Origin: Candidatus Melainabacteria bacterium
GTDB taxonomy: Bacteria > Cyanobacteriota > Vampirovibrionia > Obscuribacterales > Obscuribacteraceae
Direction of reading: 5' to 3'
DNA: 64,000 bases
Assembly (NCBI GenBank): GCA_003151275.1
Contig: PLXC01000086.1
Span: 28,514-92,513 of the forward strand
A program made the position numbers and the translations under genes. Below are positions 57,560 to 64,000 of this stretch, piece after piece (the first letter of the stretch is position 1; the number at the start of each line of letters is the position of its first letter). The notes below the pieces were generated by a model, which made no database searches, was not told the DNA's origin, and saw nothing but the letters and a program-made list of their open reading frames with translations.

Positions 57560-58315
57560 CTATTCAGTTTGCGATCCGCCTAAGTTAAATGGCGAGGATA
57601 GTTGTCCCCTTTGCAAAATTGACCTACTCTCTCCCTTCACCGTAACATTTGCGATACCACCAGCGAGACCAGTCACAGCACGAACCTTTAGTCTGTCAGC
57701 CATCGTTTCCACAGAACCTGTGAAACTGCTTTCGACTTTTCCAACGACACCACCCATGGCGGCGCCACCGGCCCCGCCGATGGCTGCGGTTTCCAGGCGA
57801 TCGACCAAAGTGTTTCCGGTAGCACTTCGATCTGAAGTTGGGGTAAGTAGGCCGCCCTGTATCGCTCCAGCTTTCCCTAATGTGAGAGCGCTCGATGCCT
57901 CTGCTCCGGCGAAGCTGCTGACGGCTCCAGCGGTTAACACAAAATCAGCTGCAGTTCCGCCTACCATGCCGATTTTGCCTGCCCAAGATTTGTCCACTTC
58001 TGCTTGATTCGAGAACTCTAACTTTGGTAAATGCACGCCCGGAACAATGTTCACTAATTCTCTGACACCATTGATTGGATTTAAAACAGCACCAGTGACA
58101 AGTCCTTCACCCAATAATTTGCCTTGTTTTTCAACGTTGTCTGCGAATTTTACGATGCTTTTTCCTGCGCTCAAAAGGTCATGGGCCTCGTCGCGAAAGG
58201 CATCGCCAGCGGCATTAAAAGCTTTCACAGTGTGATGCGCAATTGAGTCTGACAATGCAATAGGAGCATTAATCAGATCGGCTGCGCCGTGTTCCACGGT
58301 TGACCAGAAACTCAT
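57560..58315 (-). CDS. Glycine-rich module protein of unknown function
   Basis: The 251-residue protein starts at ATG 58315 (AAGGA 5 nt upstream). It contains helical amphipathic segments (HGAADLINAPIALSDSIAHH, AHDLLSAGKSIVKFADNVEK) and Gly/Ala-rich hydrophobic stretches (VGGTAADFVLTAGAVSSFAG, AAIGGAGGAAMGGVVGKVES, AVTGLAGGIANVTVKG). The pattern is like the N-terminal module of the nucleotidase fusion at 33283. No signal peptide and no known domain. It lies directly upstream of the histidine kinase (44 bp) and is probably cotranscribed with it. Confidence 0.6.
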   Translation of the reverse strand: MSFWSTVEHGAADLINAPIALSDSIAHHTVKAFNAAGDAFRDEAHDLLSAGKSIVKFADNVEKQGKLLGEGLVTGAVLNPINGVRELVNIVPGVHLPKLEFSNQAEVDKSWAGKIGMVGGTAADFVLTAGAVSSFAGAEASSALTLGKAGAIQGGLLTPTSDRSATGNTLVDRLETAAIGGAGGAAMGGVVGKVESSFTGSVETMADRLKVRAVTGLAGGIANVTVKGESRSILQRGQLSSPFNLGGSQTE

Positions 58316-58574
58316 CTTGTTCCTTGAAGACAACAGCCGCTAAAGGCGGCAACGTAATAAATAATTTGGGCACATTCTATGGTAGCCCTTTTCCTGCTGT
58401 TGTCAAGACTTGTTTAGCTTCGCTCTTCCCGCTCTTTGGGCGTTTTGAAGATCCATCATCGGTTCGACTGATTTTTGTCTTGGTTCCAATTACACTAATA
58501 GGCAGCAATTGGATCATACAGATCCCGATCTGCCTGTATCTGGGATTGGATAAGGCACACAGTAAGGCGATAAA
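58316..58574. other. Intergenic region upstream of the gene at 58315
   Basis: About 260 bp. A plus-strand ORF of 104 codons covers it but has no ribosome binding site or domain. It probably holds the minus promoter; I find none of the GCCACA arrays here. Confidence 0.45.
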
Positions 58575-58608
58575 AAAGCCCTTCCGTTACCAGACGCGGA
58601 AAGGCTTT
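58575..58608 (-). terminator. Terminator of initiator tRNA
   Basis: Stem AAAGCC-TTCCG / CGGAA-GGCTTT with one mismatched pair between the two halves. On minus it is followed by a T6 run (GGGCTTTTTTATC). It lies 8 bp after the tRNA end. Confidence 0.82.
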
Positions 58609-58615
58609 CTCTAAT

Positions 58616-58692
<77 letters not shown>

Positions 58693-58873
58693 TAGTTATC
58701 CTAACGTAGTTGAGCCGATATTTCTCCCACCAAAATTTAAGAGCAGACCGGTCCTCTGATCGCTCCGAGATCTGGGTGGTAACATAAATCGCCAGTCCAT
58801 CGAGGATGGCGCCGAATCGGTCGGATCAGGGTGAGTGTTTTTTTGGCGTTAAAGGAGCGGTTAGTATCTCGTA

Positions 58874-59359
58874 ATGAAAGCAGTGTTGCAACGAGTTTTA
58901 GGGGCTTCCGTGACTGTTGACGGCGCCGTGATCGGCAAGGTCGGTAAGGGTCCAGGCGATGCTGAAGGAAAAGGACTGGTCGTGCTCTTGGGTGTTGAAG
59001 AAGGCGATTTGGATAAAGACAGCGTTTTTTTGGCGCAGAAGACTGCTGATCTGCGAATCTTTTCAGATAATGATGGAAAAATGAACTTATCGATTTCCGA
59101 TGTTGGCGGATCGGTGTTGGTCATATCTCAATTCACTTTAATTGCGGATTGGCGCAAAGGACGCAGACCGGGATTCTCAAGAGCCGCCGCTGCCAAGGAA
59201 GGCGAGAGGCTGTACGAGCATTATGTTCAGCAATTGCGAGCGGCTGGACTGCAAGTTGAAACTGGCTCGTTTGGTGCCCACATGGAAGTTGCACTTGTGA
59301 ATGATGGACCTGTAACTCTCCTTTTGGAAAGTCGCTTGTCTGTTGAAAATCCGGTCTGA
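58874..59359 (+). CDS. dtd: D-aminoacyl-tRNA deacylase
   Basis: The 161-residue protein removes D-amino acids and mis-charged glycine from tRNA. It starts [17 protein letters not shown], has the [11 protein letters not shown] motif (SQFTL, catalytic Thr region; here [19 protein letters not shown]) and the C-terminal [14 protein letters not shown] (NDGPVT, the Gly-cisPro partner). Length is slightly above the usual 145-150. A REPIN-like element follows. It is a housekeeping gene. Confidence 0.95.
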   Translation: MKAVLQRVLGASVTVDGAVIGKVGKGPGDAEGKGLVVLLGVEEGDLDKDSVFLAQKTADLRIFSDNDGKMNLSISDVGGSVLVISQFTLIADWRKGRRPGFSRAAAAKEGERLYEHYVQQLRAAGLQVETGSFGAHMEVALVNDGPVTLLLESRLSVENPV

Positions 59360-59374
59360 TCGCGTCTCACGAAG

Positions 59375-59450
59375 GAAATGGAAGCGCGGGTCTCTAGACC
59401 CGCCTCGATAAGTGATTATGGGCGGCTGTGGACAGCCGCGCTCCATTTCG
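59375..59450 (+). repeat. REPIN-like 76-bp element, copy 2
   Basis: GAAATGGAAGCGC at the left, GCGCTCCATTTCG at the right, with hairpins GCGGGTCT-CT-AGACCCGC and GCGGCTGT-GG-ACAGCCGC. Same length and order as 33116-33191. It fills the space between dtd and the kinase gene. Confidence 0.88.
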
Positions 59451-59456
59451 AGTGCC

Positions 59457-60188
59457 CTAACTTTGAGCAGGTGCAGTCTGATCAACAGCTATTGCGGGGG
59501 TGCTATCACCTTCCAACAGATCACGCACATGCTGGCGCAGGATTTTTTGCACCGTGTCGATTTGATCGTCTGCGGCGATAACTTTGAAGTCGTACTCGTC
59601 CACCATGCGTTCGTATTCGAGCAGGATTTGCGACTGATATAGCTTGAATGATTGATAAAGGTCCGTGGACATTCCGATGTCTCGTCCGGATTCGTAAAAA
59701 TCCAAGCCACCGCGGGTGGTGATAATGCGTCTTAACAAGGGTTCAAGAGGCATCTTCATGTAGAAGATCAAATCCGGCTCAACCGCGAATCCATAAACCT
59801 TACGCACCCATCTTGGATCGGCTCCTCGCACCACGTCTCGCGAAAATGCCGTGTAATAATAGCGATCCGCAATTACCACCAAACCAGCTCTCAGGGCCGG
59901 CAAAATAATATTGTGCAAGCGATCCGCCAAGTCCGTCGCATACAACAATGAGAAGGTAATTGTGTTGAGCGCGTTCTTTGATTTTGCTTTATCGATTACC
60001 CGAAAGATCAGTTCGGATGATTTCCACTCGGTAACGAGAACGCCATAACCTTCCACGGACAGCCAGTTTTGTAGGAGTTCGGCTTGCGTCGACCGTCCCA
60101 CACCATCTGTTCCTTCAAGCACGATCAGTTTACCGGCGAGATTGTGCGGCGTTTTTCTGATGCTGGATGGCTTGCTTGTAGAACCCAT
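59457..60188 (-). CDS. Thymidylate-kinase-like protein with Arg in the P-loop
   Basis: The 243-residue protein is clearly of the dTMP kinase fold: LIVLEGTDGVGRSTQAELLQ, YATDLADRLHNIILPALRAG, VVIADRYYYTAFSRDV. The Walker A sequence is GTDGVGRST, where the invariant Lys (GxGKST) is Arg. The adjacent paralogue has the normal Lys. The Lys helps bind the ATP phosphates, so activity may be low, altered or lost. The rest of the protein is intact and similar to the paralogue, including YESGRDIGMSTD. It may act with the paralogue as a pair. Confidence 0.8.
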   Translation of the reverse strand: MGSTSKPSSIRKTPHNLAGKLIVLEGTDGVGRSTQAELLQNWLSVEGYGVLVTEWKSSELIFRVIDKAKSKNALNTITFSLLYATDLADRLHNIILPALRAGLVVIADRYYYTAFSRDVVRGADPRWVRKVYGFAVEPDLIFYMKMPLEPLLRRIITTRGGLDFYESGRDIGMSTDLYQSFKLYQSQILLEYERMVDEYDFKVIAADDQIDTVQKILRQHVRDLLEGDSTPAIAVDQTAPAQS

Positions 60189-60198
60189 GGTTACGCCT

Positions 60199-60894
60199 CT
60201 ATACGTCGACTAATTTCGCTACTGTTTCTCTGAATATAAGTTGCTGTTCGTGAATTGGTCTTGTCGCGGTCATCGTGTGGAAGTTAAACTCTGAGACCAT
60301 CTTGTCGTATTCGTTGATAATCATGGTTTGAAAAAGTTGAAAAGACTCTTTGGGATCTCGCGAGAGTCCAATGTCCATTCCTGACTCATAGAAGCCTGGC
60401 ATGCGACTGTTAGCGATTCTTTCCAAAGAAACTTCAACAGGGACTTGAAAGTAAAATGTTCCGTCTGGTTGAATCGAAAAGCCGTATAAATTGCGCACCC
60501 ATTCTCGATCCACGCCTCGTGCGACATCTCTTGCAAAAGCCGTAAAACAGTAGCGATCGGCAAGAACAATTAGTCCAGCTTTAAGCGCCGGCACGATGAT
60601 ATTTTCCAGTCTGTCCGCAAAGTCAGTGGCATGCAAAATACTAAAAGTGACCGGTATCAAACTGTTTGAACGTTTCGCTTGTTTGATTGTCTTTGAAATT
60701 AGTTTAGATGAATTCCATTCAGTAAAAATCACGCTCTTCCCACGTGATTCAAGCCAATTGCGCAAAAGATCAAGTTGAGTGGATTTCCCCGAACCGTCTA
60801 CTCCTTCAACTACAAAGAGCTTTCCTGAAAACTCATGACGTTGGTATAGACGCAATTCAGTTCTCCCAATTTCAGCACAACAGTGTGCGAACAT
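60199..60894 (-). CDS. Thymidylate kinase-like protein, normal P-loop
   Basis: The 231-residue P-loop kinase has LFVVEGVDGSGKSTQLDLLR (complete Walker A), HATDFADRLENIIVPALKAG and IVLADRYCFTAFARDVARGV, as in dTMP kinases. It has no obvious LID Arg-rich motif of the usual bacterial Tmk; both paralogues show YESGxDIGxSxDxxxSFxLF in its place. The substrate is therefore probably dTMP, but other nucleotides or polyphosphate-type donors are possible. Its gene ends 10 bp before that of the Arg-variant copy, in the same direction. Confidence 0.82.
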   Translation of the reverse strand: MFAHCCAEIGRTELRLYQRHEFSGKLFVVEGVDGSGKSTQLDLLRNWLESRGKSVIFTEWNSSKLISKTIKQAKRSNSLIPVTFSILHATDFADRLENIIVPALKAGLIVLADRYCFTAFARDVARGVDREWVRNLYGFSIQPDGTFYFQVPVEVSLERIANSRMPGFYESGMDIGLSRDPKESFQLFQTMIINEYDKMVSEFNFHTMTATRPIHEQQLIFRETVAKLVDV

Positions 60895-60992
60895 TGCAGC
60901 AAGTGGTTTAACCCAGCTGTTTTAGCATCCAAGTATTATATAGTTTTCTGGTGATATACAAATTGGCTGAATTCAAACTATTAGGTAAAAGA

Positions 60993-61778
60993 ATGCGTCG
61001 TTTGGTTTTACTGTCACTGCTTGCCTCCGCCACAATGCTACAGCCCAGCTTGTGTAAGGATGAACTCGGCGAACATGGCAAGCATAGTAAGGACGAGAGC
61101 TTTCCAACTTCGTTCGAATCGCTGAGGCGGACTTCCGAGCCGTCGAAGAACGCGCCCCCCAAAAGCACGGACGACCCGCCGCTTGATATCACCAAGGCTG
61201 ATCCGGCGGTCCATGTGGCACTGTCTAAAAAGCTGACTGCGCAAAAGAAATATAGAGAAGCGCTTATAGAAGTCAACCGCGCTTTGCTTTGCAACAAAAA
61301 TGATTGGGACGCCCACTTTCAAGGTGCCCTTATCCTCCAGCTCGAGGGACGCACGAAAGAGGCAATTGATCGCTACAAGCGCTTTCTTGTGATTAAGCCG
61401 GATAACTTGCAGGCCCATATCAACTTGGGCGTGTTGCTGCGCAAGGAAGGCGAGATAGAAGAAGCTGAGGATGAGTATAAAAAGGCAATCGAAATTAAGT
61501 ATTACTCACTGCAGTCACACTACAATCTAGCCAATCTCTACATCGAGACACATCACTATGAGGATGCGCTTAAGGAACTGCGTATCTGCGTCAAACTCGC
61601 ACCAACAAATGCCTGGGTGCACAACAATCTAGGCGTTGTTTTCCAGCAGCGTGAATACTTCGAGGAAGCTGAAGAAGAGTTCTTGCGTGCTCTCAATCTA
61701 GAGCCCGCGAATAAGACATTCGAGAATAATCTTGCGATGATTCGTCAGCATCTGCGGAAAAAACCAATTAAAGCGTAA
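60993..61778 (+). CDS. Secreted TPR protein
   Basis: The 261-residue protein starts at ATG 60993 (AGGT 8 nt upstream). It has a signal peptide MRRLVLLSLLASATMLQPSL ending near C-K, a Lys/Ser-rich spacer, and five TPR repeats (HVALSKKLTAQKKYREALIE, WDAHFQGALILQLEGRTKEA, LQAHINLGVLLRKEGEIEEA, LQSHYNLANLYIETHHYEDA, AWVHNNLGVVFQQREYFEEA). Function unknown. It stands alone between two minus-strand operons. Confidence 0.82.
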   Translation: MRRLVLLSLLASATMLQPSLCKDELGEHGKHSKDESFPTSFESLRRTSEPSKNAPPKSTDDPPLDITKADPAVHVALSKKLTAQKKYREALIEVNRALLCNKNDWDAHFQGALILQLEGRTKEAIDRYKRFLVIKPDNLQAHINLGVLLRKEGEIEEAEDEYKKAIEIKYYSLQSHYNLANLYIETHHYEDALKELRICVKLAPTNAWVHNNLGVVFQQREYFEEAEEEFLRALNLEPANKTFENNLAMIRQHLRKKPIKA

Positions 61779-61783
61779 CTGCT

Positions 61784-62605
61784 TCAGTTTACCTGTAGAC
61801 CCAAATCATTCGTCAACAATACTTCTATTTCCTGTCCCGGCGTCAAGCTAACGTTATCGCCTGTCTTGAACAGGGCGATTGCCGAGCCACCAAGCACGGT
61901 GGCAACCGCGGGCGCGCCTAGAGTAGCAACGTTGACAGCCACAAGGGCACCTTTGGCGGTGCCTTTGGATGTGCCGCCTGTAACCGCTTTCAGGTTCGAG
62001 CCGACTCTTGTGCCAAAATTAGTGCCGGGATCGAGCTGTCCTTTAGCGTTAGTTTGACCTTTGTGAAACTCAAGGGCGGCATCGAGCGGAATGACTTCAC
62101 CTGAAGGAGTGTCGATCTGCTCTAGTTTGAGTCCGATTTTCGCGGCTCTGCTGATCCATTTTGGTTTTGTGACCTCATAAACGCGACCTCGAACGAGGCT
62201 GCCTTTGGGTAGCAGCAAGGTGCTGCCCAAGAAGAGGTCGTCGCGAACATGCGCTTCGAACAAATCACCAGGCACACTTACTTTTGCGTCCACAGGACTT
62301 TCTAAGACCAGTGTCAACTTTGTTTGAACGGGGATCATTGTCGCTCCAGCCTCTGCCTTTAGAGGCGTCCCGCTTGATTGGTCATTAATGTCGACGCGCG
62401 CTCCACTGGGGGCACCCGTGGTGGCAAAGTCAGGCAGATTTTTTGTTTCAATTGATCGACCAGCATTCGCGTCGGGAACGTAGGCGGGCGCATAGCGAGG
62501 TAATCTTGAATCGATCCGATTAGTTGCCATCGAGGGTAAGGTGACCGATAACGCCAGCATTGTTGCAAGTGTCGTCGCGATGTTTCTTTTTGATTTCATG
62601 CTCAT
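61784..62605 (-). CDS. Secreted protein with SLH-protein-like C-terminal domain
   Basis: About 273 residues from ATG 62605, with a signal peptide (SKRNIATTLATMLALSVTLP-SMA). After a polar linker a strand-rich domain follows: VQTKLTLVLESPVDAKVSVP, GSTLLLPKGSLVRGRVYEVT, IGLKLEQIDTPSGEVIPLDA. A Gly/Ala-rich segment and a last PGQEIEVLLTNDL come next. The order (S-P-V, PAGS/PKGS-x-V-x-G-x-V, then TPDG/TPSG, then glycine zipper, then a final strand) is the same as in the C-terminal half of the SLH protein at 11913. An envelope role is likely; no enzyme motif is seen. Confidence 0.72.
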   Translation of the reverse strand: MSMKSKRNIATTLATMLALSVTLPSMATNRIDSRLPRYAPAYVPDANAGRSIETKNLPDFATTGAPSGARVDINDQSSGTPLKAEAGATMIPVQTKLTLVLESPVDAKVSVPGDLFEAHVRDDLFLGSTLLLPKGSLVRGRVYEVTKPKWISRAAKIGLKLEQIDTPSGEVIPLDAALEFHKGQTNAKGQLDPGTNFGTRVGSNLKAVTGGTSKGTAKGALVAVNVATLGAPAVATVLGGSAIALFKTGDNVSLTPGQEIEVLLTNDLGLQVN

Positions 62606-62647
62606 CTCACTGATAGCCCGGCAATTTGAATACATACAAATTGTATG

Positions 62648-63409
62648 TCAAATGTGTAAAAGTTTCAGCGCTGATTCAATTTTCTCAACGTCTTCAGGGA
62701 CATCTACAGCCAGAGCCTGCGTTTTAAATTGGATCACTCTTATCTTAATTCCATTCTCCAGAGCCCGCAGTTGCTCTAAGCATTCGGCTTTCTCAAGGGG
62801 TGTAGGGGAAAGTGATGAGATCTTTAGTAAACAATCGCGCCTGTACACATAGATTCCAATGTGACCCAAATGAATCTGCTCTGAGATATCAATCGTATCG
62901 CGGTAAAAAGGAAGCGTCAGTCGCGAAAAATATAGAGCATTTTGAAATTGATCCACAACTACTTTGACAACCTGCGGGCTCTCAATTTCAGCAGGGTTTG
63001 AGAGCACTCTGGCAGCTGTTGCCATTTCAATAGATGACTCTAAGAGTGGTGTCACTACAGAGTCGACGGACTCAGGTTCGATCAAAGGTTCGTCACCTTG
63101 TATGTTCACGATGATATCGATGTCGGGCATTCGCTTTGCCACTTCTGCCAATCTGTCGGTGCCCGAGGCATGGTCATTGCGGGTCATTGCTACTTCCCCG
63201 CCAAACCCTCGCACTGCTTCGGCGATGCGCTCATCATCCGTAGCAACGATCACGCGACTGATCAGCTTGCACTTGGCCGCTTGCTGATAGACGCGTTCAA
63301 TCATTGTGACGCCGGCAATCTTAACGAGCGGCTTTCCCGGAAAGCGGGTAGAGGCATAACGGGCTGGGATGATCGCTGCAATCACAGGGGATTTGGCTGT
63401 TGGTGTCAC
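62648..63409 (-). CDS. kdsB: 3-deoxy-manno-octulosonate cytidylyltransferase
   Basis: The 253-residue protein activates KDO with CTP for LPS inner core assembly. It shows AAIIPARYASTRFPGKPLVK (nucleotide site), VIVATDDERIAEAVRGFGGE, AMTRNDHASGTDRLAEVA and IIVNIQGDEPLIEP (the NxQGDEP motif). Near the C-terminus are HLGHIGIYVYRRDCL and PLEKAECLEQLRALENG. It starts at GTG with GGAGAG 8 nt upstream. Its presence means the cell makes KDO and so very likely has an outer membrane. Other kds genes are not in the window. Confidence 0.96.
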   Translation of the reverse strand: MTPTAKSPVIAAIIPARYASTRFPGKPLVKIAGVTMIERVYQQAAKCKLISRVIVATDDERIAEAVRGFGGEVAMTRNDHASGTDRLAEVAKRMPDIDIIVNIQGDEPLIEPESVDSVVTPLLESSIEMATAARVLSNPAEIESPQVVKVVVDQFQNALYFSRLTLPFYRDTIDISEQIHLGHIGIYVYRRDCLLKISSLSPTPLEKAECLEQLRALENGIKIRVIQFKTQALAVDVPEDVEKIESALKLLHI

Positions 63410-63671
63410 GATATATCTCTCCGATGTCTGCTGACAGTCTGCCGGACCTATTCTGCAGCTACATTAATCCGATTTAATATATTTCTTTTGCCACCGCGCT
63501 GGGCTCAGCGTCCCATCTTTTCCGCTATTGCCAAGGGGCTCTGGCGTGCCGTCCTATTGTCAGATCGTGAGTTTTGAGTCATATATTTATAAGTGGGACC
63601 CCTAAAATGTTTTCTTCCATCAGTTGGGAAGTGTAGGGACACCTAATTTACTAAACGAAGAGGTACGCCAA

Positions 63672-64000
63672 TTGAGTTGTGGCTGTTTCGGAAGAGACCA
63701 TAGTGGTCAATTTATGCAGAAATTGAAATCTGTCGAAAGCGAGTTGGTCGACGTGGCTAAGCGTTTCTTGAAGACTGCGAGCGATCCATTCTCAGGAGTG
63801 ATCATTTACTTGCACGAGCGCCCCGAGAAGACTTCGATGCCCGGCTATTTGATCAACACTATTCTTCTTGACTCGTTTGGATCGCCAGAAAACATTCCGG
63901 GATTGATCCGTATTCTCTCTGGTCACGTAAGAGAAATTATCAGAACCGCAAACGTTATCGACATTATCAACGAACACCCGAGTGCGGAAAAATGGGGCAA
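63672..64000 (+). CDS. Unknown protein, 5' part only
   Basis: The frame is open from TTG 63672 (AGAGG 8 nt upstream) to the window edge; ATG 63714 is an alternative start. The visible 109 residues read SCGCFGRDHSGQFMQKLKSV, FLKTASDPFSGVIIYLHERP, TSMPGYLINTILLDSFG and RILSGHVREIIRTANVIDII. They suggest a soluble alpha/beta protein. I do not recognise the family. No signal peptide. Confidence 0.5.
   Translation, partial: MSCGCFGRDHSGQFMQKLKSVESELVDVAKRFLKTASDPFSGVIIYLHERPEKTSMPGYLINTILLDSFGSPENIPGLIRILSGHVREIIRTANVIDIINEHPSAEKWG

Noticed and set aside
58300..58614. 104-codon plus-strand ORF upstream of the initiator tRNA terminator
   Set aside because: It starts inside another gene on the opposite strand, overlaps the tRNA terminator and has no ribosome binding site.
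63410..63671. Possible structured RNA before the last partial gene
   Set aside because: The region has some inverted repeats, but nothing that matches a known RNA family that I can recognise.

Overview
The window looks like a chromosomal stretch from a Gram-negative-type relative of the cyanobacteria without photosynthesis genes, most like the Candidatus Obscuribacterales / Melainabacteria (Vampirovibrionia). This is an inference. It rests on KdsB (an LPS-type outer membrane), an SLH-domain envelope protein, a MGDG-synthase-like glycosyltransferase, many secreted TPR proteins, a PatA-N/DUF4388-like protein and Roadblock/LC7 proteins. Base composition is moderate and gene density high. I see no prophage, insertion sequence or CRISPR array.

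Layout. 0-8.4 kb: a partial AlgI-like O-acyltransferase, a small thioredoxin-fold protein, a secreted tyrosine phosphatase, an archaeal-type AspRS with an apparent leader-peptide attenuator, two alpha/beta hydrolases and a GT28-type glycosyltransferase. 8.4-23.5 kb: TPR proteins, YqeG, UppS, an SLH protein, Roadblock, MutS, a kinesin-light-chain-like TPR protein and a TIGR01777 epimerase. 23.6-44.5 kb: two CpaB paralogues, alanine dehydrogenase, thiolase, thymidine kinase, a degenerate aspartase homologue, a 5'-nucleotidase-like fusion, TusA, HPPD, a sialate-acetylesterase-like enzyme, HisC, tRNA-Gly and threonine dehydratase. 58.6-64 kb: initiator tRNA, Dtd, two thymidylate-kinase-like paralogues, a TPR protein, KdsB and a partial gene.

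The most interesting part is 44.5-58.3 kb. Two TadE-like membrane-anchored proteins carry C-terminal LecA/PA-IL-like lectin domains that are almost identical at DNA level, although the rest of the proteins differ. Each is followed by a displaced half-lectin remnant. Next come two GH5-like glycosidases (one frameshifted) and an HExxH zincin (also apparently frameshifted), all with TD-rich repeat linkers and no classical signal peptide. A helical protein, a TadG-like protein, an OmpR/PhoB-type response regulator and a histidine kinase follow. Five intergenic sites in this cluster, and none that I found elsewhere, carry the same Pho-box-like array: four 11-bp-phased repeats (GTTATR, GCCACA, GCCAY, GYCAC) followed at fixed distance by a TATCNT -10 element. 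I propose that these genes form one regulon under an OmpR/PhoB-family regulator, possibly the one encoded here, that builds a lectin-tipped Tad-type surface structure and a secreted carbohydrate- and protein-degrading set.

AspS is preceded by a 44-codon ORF ending in NNNNSDDN, followed by segments that can form mutually exclusive antiterminator and terminator hairpins. This is the logic expected for control by Asn and Asp tRNA charging. Two dispersed repeat families are also present: REPIN-like 76-bp elements, and a modular 19-mer/17-mer element that has entered a coding sequence.
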